Shown here: one piece after another, positions 5,704-11,976 of the stretch
How the letters are laid out: each line of letters opens with the position of its first letter
How positions within the stretch are numbered: position 1 is the stretch's first letter
Assembly (NCBI GenBank): GCA_035480695.1
Contig: DATIHM010000093.1
Coordinates: 1 to 23,935, forward strand
Origin: DATBED01 sp035480695
Lineage (GTDB): Bacteria > Patescibacteriota > Saccharimonadia > Saccharimonadales > UBA4665
DNA: 23,935 nucleotides
Reading direction: 5' to 3'
The notes under the pieces: model-generated
The model's database searches: none
Seen by the model: only the letters and a program-made list of their open reading frames with translations
What the model was told of the DNA's origin: nothing
Translations under genes and position numbers: made by a program

Positions 5704-7221
5704 TTACTCGGCAACAGGCTGGTCGTGGCTGGTGCGCAAAGGTGTTTCGCGCAAGAAGAGCGCCACCACGAAGGCCAGCAAAGCGAGCGGAATAGTCAGC
5801 AGGAACAGGTCATGGAAGGAATGCACGAATGACTGCGAAACGGCCTGGTTGACGCCCGGTGGCAAGTTCTGGAAGTTGCCACCCTGCTGGATGCTGTTGA
5901 CGTTCACCTTGCCTGCCACGTCGGCCGGCAGGCTCAATTTCAAATAGTGGCTGAGGCGGTTGATGAGGATAGATCCGAAAATGGCACCGCCGAACGCCGA
6001 GCCGAGGCTCCTGAAGAAGGTAGCGCTGGACGTCGCCGTGCCCATGTGGTGCCGCTCAACCGAGTTCTGGATAGCCAACGTCATAATCTGCATGAAGGTA
6101 CCCAGGCCAATGCCTATGACTGCCATCCACAGTGATAATTTCCAGATTGGTGTAGTCAGGCCAACGTGGCTGTAAAGCCACAGGCCGAAGGCCATCACTA
6201 GCGTGCCGACAATCGGGAAGATGCGGTATTTGCCCAGTTTGCTGGTCAGCCGGCCGGAGTTGATTCCAGCCACTAGAAGTCCTGCCACCAGCGGCAAAAG
6301 CATCAGGCCGGATTGGGTCGGCGAGTAGCCGCGCACCGTCTGTTGGTAAACTGGAATGTACAGCAGCGCGGCGAACATCGTCATCCCCGATAAGAACGAC
6401 AAGATAACCGATACGGTGAAAATATCGTTCTTGAACAGATGCAGCGGCAGGATGGGCTCTTTGGCCTTGAGCTCGCGCAGCACGAACAGCGTGCCCAGAA
6501 TAACCCCGCCGACCAGCAGGCCGATGATCTGGTTCGAAGCCCAGGCATAAGTCGTGCCTCCCCAAACCGTGGCCAACAGCAAGCAGACCGCGCTGGCTGA
6601 CAGCAGGCCGGCGCCCAGGTAATCGATGTCGTGGTTCTGTTTATGAATCGGCAAATGCAGCCTTGTTGACACGGCGAACAGCGCTGCGATGCCAATAGGT
6701 ATGTTCACGAAGAACACCCAACGCCACGACAGCGAATCCGTCAAAAAGCCGCCGAGCAGCGGCCCGATTACGCTCGAAACAGCGAACACCGACATGAAAT
6801 ACCCCATATAACGGCCTCGCTGTCGTGGCGGGATGATGTCACCGACGATTGCCAGCACCAAGCTCATCAGGCCGCCGGCGCCGATGCCTTGCAGGCCGCG
6901 GGCCAATACGAGCTGGTCCATATTTTGTGCAATGCCACAGAGCACCGAGCCGACCAGGAAAATCACGATGGCCGTCATGAAAATCTTCTTGCGGCCCAGC
7001 TGGTCGCTGATTTTACCATAAATCGGCGTCGTGATGGCGCTCGTCAAAAGATATGCCGTGGCCACCCAGGAAATCTTGTTCAAGCCGTGCAGGTCCTGCG
7101 CGATAAGTGGCAGGGCAGTCGACACAATCGTCTGGTCGAGCGCGGCCAGCAGCATCACCAGCATTAGCGCTGTGATAACGACCATTATTTCACTGTGTGT
7201 GTAGGTTTTTTTATTCTCCAT
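5704..7221 (-). CDS. DHA2-family (EmrB/QacA-like) multidrug efflux transporter
   Basis: Major facilitator of 505 residues with about 14 hydrophobic segments, the count of the drug:H+ antiporter-2 family. Motifs in order: LDQTIVSTALPLIAQDL in helix 1 (D1), GKISDQLGRKKIF (motif A, residues 69-81), LARGLQGIGAGG (motif B, with the Arg used in proton coupling), and SVIGPLLGGFLTD (motif C, typical of exporters). It would export drugs or toxic metabolites across the cytoplasmic membrane. The ATG lies inside the end of the AbrB-like gene (11-bp overlap), so it is translationally coupled and shares the promoter at 7466-7494. No outer-membrane or fusion partner is present, as expected for a monoderm cell. 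The substrate is unknown. Confidence 0.93.
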   Translation of the reverse strand: MENKKTYTHSEIMVVITALMLVMLLAALDQTIVSTALPLIAQDLHGLNKISWVATAYLLTSAITTPIYGKISDQLGRKKIFMTAIVIFLVGSVLCGIAQNMDQLVLARGLQGIGAGGLMSLVLAIVGDIIPPRQRGRYMGYFMSVFAVSSVIGPLLGGFLTDSLSWRWVFFVNIPIGIAALFAVSTRLHLPIHKQNHDIDYLGAGLLSASAVCLLLATVWGGTTYAWASNQIIGLLVGGVILGTLFVLRELKAKEPILPLHLFKNDIFTVSVILSFLSGMTMFAALLYIPVYQQTVRGYSPTQSGLMLLPLVAGLLVAGINSGRLTSKLGKYRIFPIVGTLVMAFGLWLYSHVGLTTPIWKLSLWMAVIGIGLGTFMQIMTLAIQNSVERHHMGTATSSATFFRSLGSAFGGAIFGSILINRLSHYLKLSLPADVAGKVNVNSIQQGGNFQNLPPGVNQAVSQSFVHSFHDLFLLTIPLALLAFVVALFLRETPLRTSHDQPVAE

Positions 7222-7426
7222 TCAACGCTGCGCTCATATCCTTTATCATGGCTTCGACCTCTTCGGCTTTGAGGATTACCAGAGCCGGCTTGTCGGGGCT
7301 TTTCATAATCACCACCTTGGTGCCTGGCTTGAGGTCCAGGCTGGCACGGGCTTCAGCTGGAATCACCAGTTGGCCTTTGTCGTTCAGGGTCGCCGTACCC
7401 AATATTTTTGCGAAATGTGATGCCAT
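7211..7426 (-). CDS. AbrB/SpoVT-fold transcription regulator
   Basis: Seventy-one residues with the swapped-hairpin AbrB pattern: TATLNDKGQLVIPAEARASLDLKPGTKVVI (about residues 11-40), then ILKAEEVEAMIKDM. Such proteins are dimeric DNA binders, either free regulators or antitoxins. No toxin gene is adjacent. It overlaps the DHA2 exporter start instead, so it is most likely the exporter's local regulator and probably controls its own promoter. Two inverted repeats lie at that promoter: AGTCT/AGACT in the spacer, and ATACTAAA/TTTAGTAT joining the -10 box to the start codon. The start at 7426 is fixed by the fold; no strong ribosome site precedes it. Confidence 0.88.
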   Translation of the reverse strand: MASHFAKILGTATLNDKGQLVIPAEARASLDLKPGTKVVIMKSPDKPALVILKAEEVEAMIKDMSAALNGE

Positions 7427-7494
7427 ACTAAATTTAAGGGTAGATTTATTACTTTTCCTACTTTTAGTATAACAGTCTGCTATTAGACTTGCAA
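7425..7494 (-). promoter_or_regulatory. Promoter and likely operator of the AbrB-exporter operon
   Basis: Minus-strand TTGCAA (7494-7489), a 17-nt spacer and TATACT (7471-7466) form a good promoter overlapping the end of the FKBP gene. Inverted repeats AGTCT/AGACT (7474-7478 and 7485-7489) fill the spacer. A second pair, ATACTAAA (7425-7432) and TTTAGTAT (7463-7470), spans from the start codon to the -10. These suit a dimeric or tetrameric repressor. Boxes and repeats are seen; the operator role is inferred. Confidence 0.7.
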
Positions 7495-8160
7495 TAGCTG
7501 GACTTCGAAAACAAGCACCGAGTTGGGCGGAATGCCCGTAGTACCTTGCGAACCGTATCCTACGGCTGGAGGGATAATAATCAGTCTAGTGCCGCCGACT
7601 TTCATGCCGGCAACCCCTTCTTCCATGCCTGGGATTACCTGCTGCGCCCCCGTCTTGAACACGAGCGGTTGGATTTTCCCGCTGCTGTCGGTGTGCGACT
7701 GGTCAAAAAGGGTACCGTTAGTCAGCCAGCCTTTGTAGGCGATGGCGACCTGTTGGCTGGCGCCGACAGCGGCGCCGTTCCCGACCTGGATGTCTCCGAA
7801 AAGCGCACTGGTGCCAGTGGCGTATTTGTCGTATTGCGCAAAGGTGGAAGGGTCGACCGTGCTGCTCGAACCTGACGAGCCGGAGCCGCCGTTCGTAGTA
7901 GCCGTTCCCTGGCTGCCGCTCTGGCTGGAGCCGCCCAGCTGGCCAAGATCGGTGGCTGTGCTTCCGCCCGAGGCAACCCCCAAACCACTGCCGGACTGGT
8001 TATCCTGCGCTTGGCTTTGCGCTTGCTGCTCGACATTTATCGAGCCCGCCCCATCGTTCAGTGCCACCACCTTATGCTTTTGCAGGAACCAGAAGCCGCC
8101 CCCACTCAAAAGCAAGACGACTAAAGCCACGCAACCGATTACCAGATATTTGTTTCTCAC
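7483..8160 (-). CDS. Membrane-anchored FKBP-type peptidyl-prolyl isomerase
   Basis: The C-terminal half (about the last 110 residues) is an FKBP domain: VAIAYKGWLTNGTLFDQS, VIPGMEEGVAGMKVGGTRLIIIPPAVGYG and IPPNSVLVFEVQLL are its classic strands. It folds exported proteins by proline isomerisation. One transmembrane helix (KYLVIGCVALVVLLLSGGGFWFL) lies near the N-terminus. A Ser/Gly/Gln-rich linker of about 90 residues puts the enzyme outside the membrane. The frame is open up to an ATG at 8226, but I choose the GTG at 8160. It puts the helix at residues 6-28, and a strong promoter (TATAAT at 8176-8171) lies 10 nt before it, inside the longer frame. The mRNA would be almost leaderless. It overlaps the end of the upstream hypothetical gene. 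Confidence 0.92.
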   Translation of the reverse strand: MRNKYLVIGCVALVVLLLSGGGFWFLQKHKVVALNDGAGSINVEQQAQSQAQDNQSGSGLGVASGGSTATDLGQLGGSSQSGSQGTATTNGGSGSSGSSSTVDPSTFAQYDKYATGTSALFGDIQVGNGAAVGASQQVAIAYKGWLTNGTLFDQSHTDSSGKIQPLVFKTGAQQVIPGMEEGVAGMKVGGTRLIIIPPAVGYGSQGTTGIPPNSVLVFEVQLLQV

Positions 8161-8542
8161 GACTGTCCAAATTATAGGATATTCCGACAAGCCTGTCACT
8201 CCCTTCTCGTGGCCGATTAAGGGCATATTGCAGTCTCAGCGGATCGCTTGCTCTCTGTTCAATGTCCAGCGGCCGGATTTGGCCATTCTCAACGCAAGAG
8301 TTTATCGCGTGCCGCAGGTAGCCTTTTGGGAAGCGCCTGTAAAAAGGTGTCAGCTCCCGCCCTGACAGCTGCTCCGCCACATGACGCATCCGCCAAAAGA
8401 ATGTGCCATCTACATGTATGGTCTGCGCCTTTTCAACCAGCTCGCCAGCACTCACGATGTCAGAATCGTTTACACCAAGCTGCGCCTCTTTAATGCGCAC
8501 CGCCTCCCTGACAGCAACTGAGGCCACTTCCCAGCTTTTCAT
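8072..8542 (-). CDS. Hypothetical protein, 156 aa
   Basis: Frame from ATG 8542 to TAA 8074-8072. The first 110 or so residues look like a real soluble helical protein (for example REAVRIKEAQLGVNDSDIVSA and FFWRMRHVAEQLSG). The last 30 overlap the start of the FKBP gene in another frame and have odd, Arg-rich composition. The true protein may be shorter and the end altered by a frameshift, or the genes may overlap by about 90 bp. A TATAAT lies 8 nt before the ATG, again pointing to a leaderless mRNA. I do not recognise a family. The sequence lacks membrane segments and Cys-rich motifs. Confidence 0.5.
   Translation of the reverse strand: MKSWEVASVAVREAVRIKEAQLGVNDSDIVSAGELVEKAQTIHVDGTFFWRMRHVAEQLSGRELTPFYRRFPKGYLRHAINSCVENGQIRPLDIEQRASDPLRLQYALNRPREGSDRLVGISYNLDSREKQISGNRLRGFSRLAFEWGRLLVPAKA
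8171..8199 (-). promoter_or_regulatory. Promoter of the FKBP gene
   Basis: Minus-strand GTGACA (8199-8194), a 17-nt spacer and TATAAT (8176-8171). It predicts a start only a few bases before the GTG at 8160, which supports the shorter reading frame. Confidence 0.75.
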
Positions 8543-8563
8543 CGATTCTCATTATAAACGAAA

Positions 8564-8934
8564 CTAGTGCGTTTGTTGCGGAGGCGTAGCGTCCCCGCCT
8601 TCATTTTGCTTCTCTTGCTTGGCCAAAGCCGCCTTCTTTTTCAGCTTCGCGGTAGTTCCTAAATACATAAAGACTGCCAGCACAAAAGACCCGATTGATG
8701 CCAGCAGAAGCACAAAGCCTATGCCGCCATCAAGATAGCGACCAGCCCGTCGAGGCCGTGCGGCTGGTCTTCTGCTGCGTTAGGATGGGCATTTGCACTG
8801 GTCACATAGTGACTGGCATCCTGAAAAAACATAATCGCCCAGAAAAGTAATAGTACAGAGAATGGCACCAGGGCGATAGACACAATCCTCAGCACGGTTA
8901 GTGTTATCCAACCCTTATCAATTGGCTTTGCCAT
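8564..8934 (-). pseudogene. Frameshifted two-helix membrane protein gene
   Basis: The first part starts at ATG 8934 (MAKPIDKGW) after AAAAAGGTT. It has a membrane helix (VLRIVSIALVPFSVLLLFWAIMFF), then the acidic stretch NAAEDQPHGLDGLVAI, and stops at TAG 8719. The next frame is open over the same area and continues LDGGIGFVLLLASIGSFVLAVF, a second helix, then a Lys-rich tail and a stop at 8566-8564. That second part has no ATG of its own. The two halves together make a sensible protein of about 120 residues, so a one-base shift near 8720-8750 split it. No slippery heptamer is seen. It may be real decay or a sequencing error. The function is unknown. Confidence 0.6.
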
Positions 8935-8968
8935 AACCTTTTTATAACATGCTTGTGGAAGCGCCAAC

Positions 8969-8994
8969 AAAAAAGCACCAACTGCCGCTGATGC
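8969..8994 (-). terminator. Terminator of ssrA
   Basis: On the minus strand, stem GCATCAGC / GTTGGTGC (8 pairs including G-T) with loop GGCA is followed by six T. It begins 6 nt after the CCA end of the tmRNA. Confidence 0.82.
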
Positions 8995-8999
8995 GTTTT

Positions 9000-9370
9000 T
9001 GGAGGAGCTGGCGGGTACTGCCCCCGCGTCCGCCGGTTTATCTTGGTTAGTCTTCTACAGGCTTAGTCCGCTTTAAAATCTTAGGCAACTAGCTAGGAAA
9101 CGGACGAAAAACTAGTTGCAGCAGTCCTGGTCTTAGCGTGGTGCTCGGACAGTTCACCTCGAGCATCCAGAAAATATGAAACGCCCTTCAACTATCTGGC
9201 GTCGTATCAGGCATTGCTCTTAAGCTAGGCTAAGAGCTGGCGTTAGCTTAGGCTGAAACAGACTAGCTAACTTCTTCAATGGATTTGCATCTATTGAAAT
9301 GTCTATACGCTGACAAGCGACCTGCTGATCTAACCGATAAAGTCCAACGTCAAGCTTAAAATTCAGCCCC
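9000..9370 (-). ncRNA. ssrA: Transfer-messenger RNA (tmRNA)
   Basis: Rescues stalled ribosomes and tags the unfinished proteins. The tRNA-like ends pair: 5' GGGGCTG (9370-9364) with 3' CAGCTCC (9010-9004), including the G3-U70 pair that AlaRS reads. The 3' part has the conserved GGACTAAGCCTGTAG and GGACGCGGG. The tag frame resumes at GCA 9288 after AATAGAT, begins ANPLKKLA and ends PALSLA, 22 residues, with its TAA in a hairpin (GCTCTTA/TAAGAGC, 9216-9237) as in E. coli. CCA is encoded (9002-9000). Two oddities: the T-loop is GGCAGTA rather than TTCRANY, and the discriminator is U instead of A. It has its own -10 (9386-9381) and terminator. Confidence 0.93.
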
Positions 9371-9380
9371 GTGACCTGTT

Positions 9381-9386
9381 ATTATA
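9381..9386 (-). promoter_or_regulatory. -10 box of ssrA
   Basis: TATAAT on the minus strand, 10 nt before the mature 5' end of the tmRNA. The -35 area has no good match. The few extra 5' bases would be removed by RNase P. Confidence 0.6.
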
Positions 9387-9413
9387 CACTTTTCGGTCAA
9401 GAAATGCTAGCGC

Positions 9414-9878
9414 TTAGATGCCGAGTTGGTGGTCGCAGCTGCCGAGCTTGCCGGGTTTGCAGACGATGCGGTGAAGATGCTGCAGGCTGGTTATGAGCTG
9501 CTGGAGCTGGTCTTCACCCAAGCCGGCGAATTCCGGGCCGAAATTGCGGCGCAAGATGTTAGTGGCGGCTTCGGTGACTTGCATGCCGAGCGGCGACGGT
9601 GCCGTGATGTGCTTGCGGCGGTTGTTCGGGTCAGGGCGTGATTGCAGCAGGCCCTTCTTTTGTAGAAGCTTGATTTGGCGGCTGATGCTAGCCTCAGTTT
9701 GGCCGAGGGAATTGGCGATGGATTTCTGGCCGACGCGCGGGTTCCACTCGAGGACCATCAAAATGCGGTACTGGCTCAGACCGATACCCAGTTGTTCACG
9801 CAGCACTTGGTCGGACTGCTTGCCGGTGACAGCCGCGACGTGGTTCAACAAGTAACTCAAGCTATTGGTCGGTCCCAT
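9414..9878 (-). CDS. MarR-family transcription regulator
   Basis: Winged-helix repressor-type protein of 154 residues. N-terminal dimer helix (SLSYLLNHVAAVTGKQSDQV), then LGIGLSQYRILMVLEWNP, the recognition helix in SIANSLGQTEASISRQIKLLQKKGLL, and the wing RPDPNNRRKHITAPSPLG with the family's DPxxRRxxxxxxT signature. MarR proteins usually sense phenolic or oxidising compounds. It starts 32 nt after the rsmA stop, with TGGGGAT just before the ATG, so it may ride on the rsmA transcript. No efflux gene is next to it; the DHA2 exporter, 2 kb away, has its own regulator. The target is unknown. The C-terminus holds two Cys residues (VCKPGKLGSC) that could be redox-active, which is speculative. Confidence 0.92.
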   Translation of the reverse strand: MGPTNSLSYLLNHVAAVTGKQSDQVLREQLGIGLSQYRILMVLEWNPRVGQKSIANSLGQTEASISRQIKLLQKKGLLQSRPDPNNRRKHITAPSPLGMQVTEAATNILRRNFGPEFAGLGEDQLQQLITSLQHLHRIVCKPGKLGSCDHQLGI

Positions 9879-9910
9879 ATCCCCAGTCTAATCCGAGCAA
9901 TCTTAACACG

Positions 9911-10696
9911 TCAAGCATGTAGCGCAGAATACAACTGTCGCCATTCGTCGAGGCTTAGGGTTTGGGCACGGCGTTCGCAGTCGACGGATGCCCTGTCGCA
10001 GAGGGCGCGCGTTTCGTCCCGGCTAAAGCTCAGCCCGCCACTTAACGAGTTAAGAAGTGTTTTGCGGCGCTGGCTAAAGCCGGCTCTGGCCAGGCGAAAG
10101 AAATCCTTCGGGTCGACATCCGGAAATAGTGTTTGGTCTCGCCTTTCCATTTTCAGAATCTGTGAATCGACCTTCGGTTCCGGAGTAAACAGTTCGGCTG
10201 GCACGATTTGCCCGAGGCTGACTTCCCAATAAAACTGGGCTGTAACGCTCAGCAGCGACATGTCGCCCGGTTTAGCAGCGGCACGTTCGGCGACTTCCTT
10301 CTGGACCAACATCACAGCTTTAACTGGACGGTTCGGCACTTCGCTGATGGTTCTTATCAGGTTGCTCGTCAGGTAATATGGAATGTTGGCGACCAGTTTG
10401 TAATCGGCTGGTAAGGTGGAGAAGTCGAAGCTGAGGATATCTTGCGACATAATCTTTAAGTTATCGGCCGGCACGCACTTAGACAGTCCGGTAGCCAGGT
10501 CGCGGTCGAACTCCACGGCCACGACCTGCTTGGCATACTGTGTGAGCAGTTGCGTCAGCGAGCCTAGGCCCGGCCCGACTTCGAGCACTGTGTCCGCACC
10601 GTTGACGTCGCCAGCATCGCACATCGCCTGCAGGCTGGCCGGGTCGTCCAGCCAGTGTTGGCCGAGCGATTTTTTGGCGGCGGCGGAATCCTTCAT
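9911..10696 (-). CDS. rsmA: 16S rRNA (adenine1518/1519-N6)-dimethyltransferase RsmA/KsgA
   Basis: Dimethylates two adjacent adenines in helix 45 of 16S rRNA during late small-subunit assembly, using SAM. Motifs: KKSLGQHWLDDP (residues 8-19, a variant of the usual KxxGQxFL), VLEVGPGLGSLTQLL (SAM-binding motif I), VVAVEFDRDL (acidic motif II) and NIPYYLTS (catalytic motif IV). At 261 residues it is full length. It begins 3 nt after the stop of the RpfB-like gene, with AAGG just before the ATG. The order rpfB-ksgA matches that of mycobacteria and other Actinobacteria. It ends in TGA, which shows that TGA is a stop codon here. Confidence 0.96.
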   Translation of the reverse strand: MKDSAAAKKSLGQHWLDDPASLQAMCDAGDVNGADTVLEVGPGLGSLTQLLTQYAKQVVAVEFDRDLATGLSKCVPADNLKIMSQDILSFDFSTLPADYKLVANIPYYLTSNLIRTISEVPNRPVKAVMLVQKEVAERAAAKPGDMSLLSVTAQFYWEVSLGQIVPAELFTPEPKVDSQILKMERRDQTLFPDVDPKDFFRLARAGFSQRRKTLLNSLSGGLSFSRDETRALCDRASVDCERRAQTLSLDEWRQLYSALHA

Positions 10697-10699
10697 ACC

Positions 10700-11932
10700 T
10701 TATTGGCCCGGCGGGAAGGCCGAGATGCCTTCTTTGTAGTAGCAGCCAGGGTTCTGGCTGGCCAGGCCACCGCTGGAACGGTTGGTATTGGCAATGATAG
10801 CCTGGTCTTGAACAGAAGGCGGCGCATTGCTGGGCAGTCCGCTGTAACCCAGGCGCTGCCAGGTCCCTAGCGAGAATTGGTAAGCGCCGTAGTAGCCGTT
10901 ACCGGTGTTATCGGCGTAGTTACCGCCCGATTCGCAAGACCTTAATTTGAGCAGCCAGGTGGAAAGGTTGCTGCTGGCCGGCACCGGCGCCGTGCCGCGG
11001 GCGATTATCGATGGCACCGGCGGCTGTAGCTGCACGGATTGTAGCTGCATCTTGACACCGGTCTTTTCATCGAGCTGGTAGGTGATGAGCAGGATGCCCG
11101 GCGCACCCTGCTGCCGTACGGCGCTGGTGCCGGCCGTCAGCGTCGGGTCATTGATAATCTGGACTGGCGCCGGAATCGGCTGCGTAGAAGTAGTGATGGT
11201 CGTGCCAGCGTGTAACACGAAAACCTGCATGTTGGGTGTAATCGGTGTGTTGACGCCCGGTTGCACCGTGTCGCCGTTCCGCAGCACGATGTTCTTTTCC
11301 TGCAACATCTGGCCGACGGTGTCAGAGTGCGTCCGCGTCACAATCGGCGTTCCATACAGGATAATGCTGATGGGTTGCGAGCGCTTTATGGAAACGGTCT
11401 CGCCAACCGCCTCCTGGCTGGTGAAATCAGCTGCCGGCGCAGTGGTCACCTGATCGGCCGGGAAAAGTTCAACGCCAGATTGGTTCACGATAGCGCGCGG
11501 CGTCTTGGCAGCACTGAAGGTGAAGGTATTGTGGCCGCCGTCCATAATCTCGACCGGTTTGGCCCGGTAAATGTTAATGCGGAACTTGTCCTGGTTGATG
11601 TGCGCCGCCAGGCTCGGCTCGACGACATCGCCCTGGTAAAGCCGGATGTGTAATTTGGCTATGAGGGTACCGACGGTCGGCTCGCGGCTCGGTACTACCT
11701 GCTGCGCGCCGTCATGCGACACAATAACAACGTAGGCGCTGGAGTGCGGCGTGCTATTCCTGTTCCAAATGAAAAGGCCGATTAGGCTGATGAAGAGCAG
11801 CACACCGATGGTGAAAACCGGGACTGCATAGGGGTGGCGGCTGGCTTTTTTGGCCCGCCGAATCCGCCGCGGCAAACGCACCCGCCGGAATCGCTCGAAC
11901 CTAAGTTTCGCTCGCTGCAGTTTTCTGTGCAT
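10700..11932 (-). CDS. RpfB-like cell-wall hydrolase (DUF348-G5-Rpf)
   Basis: Protein of 410 residues built like resuscitation-promoting factor B. It has a very basic N-terminus (to residue 33), one membrane anchor (about 36-56), up to three DUF348 ubiquitin-like repeats (about 65-260, for example VGTLIAKLHIRLYQGDVVEP and VGQMLQEKNIVLRNGDTVQP), a G5-like stretch, and a C-terminal lysozyme-like Rpf domain. That domain contains the catalytic Glu334 in SCESGG, then NTGNGYYGAYQFSLGTW. Rpf enzymes cleave peptidoglycan and wake dormant or slow cells, their own or neighbouring. It would face outside. A promoter at 11945-11974 lies within the pcrA end. rsmA follows at 3 nt. The start ATG 11932 lies about 6 nt after the predicted transcript start. 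Confidence 0.92.
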   Translation of the reverse strand: MHRKLQRAKLRFERFRRVRLPRRIRRAKKASRHPYAVPVFTIGVLLFISLIGLFIWNRNSTPHSSAYVVIVSHDGAQQVVPSREPTVGTLIAKLHIRLYQGDVVEPSLAAHINQDKFRINIYRAKPVEIMDGGHNTFTFSAAKTPRAIVNQSGVELFPADQVTTAPAADFTSQEAVGETVSIKRSQPISIILYGTPIVTRTHSDTVGQMLQEKNIVLRNGDTVQPGVNTPITPNMQVFVLHAGTTITTSTQPIPAPVQIINDPTLTAGTSAVRQQGAPGILLITYQLDEKTGVKMQLQSVQLQPPVPSIIARGTAPVPASSNLSTWLLKLRSCESGGNYADNTGNGYYGAYQFSLGTWQRLGYSGLPSNAPPSVQDQAIIANTNRSSGGLASQNPGCYYKEGISAFPPGQ

Positions 11933-11944
11933 ACCAGATGTCTA

Positions 11945-11974
11945 ATTGTAACAAATACACCGGTGGGGCGTCAG
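11945..11974 (-). promoter_or_regulatory. Promoter of the rpfB-like gene
   Basis: Minus-strand CTGACG (11974-11969), an 18-nt spacer and TACAAT (11950-11945). It reaches to within a few bases of the pcrA stop. The predicted start is about 6 nt before the ATG, giving a very short leader. Confidence 0.5.
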
Positions 11975-11976
11975 CC

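Noticed and set aside
8161..8226. Extended N-terminus of the FKBP protein from ATG 8226
   Set aside because: It would put 22 polar residues before the anchor, has no ribosome site, and contains the promoter that serves the GTG start.
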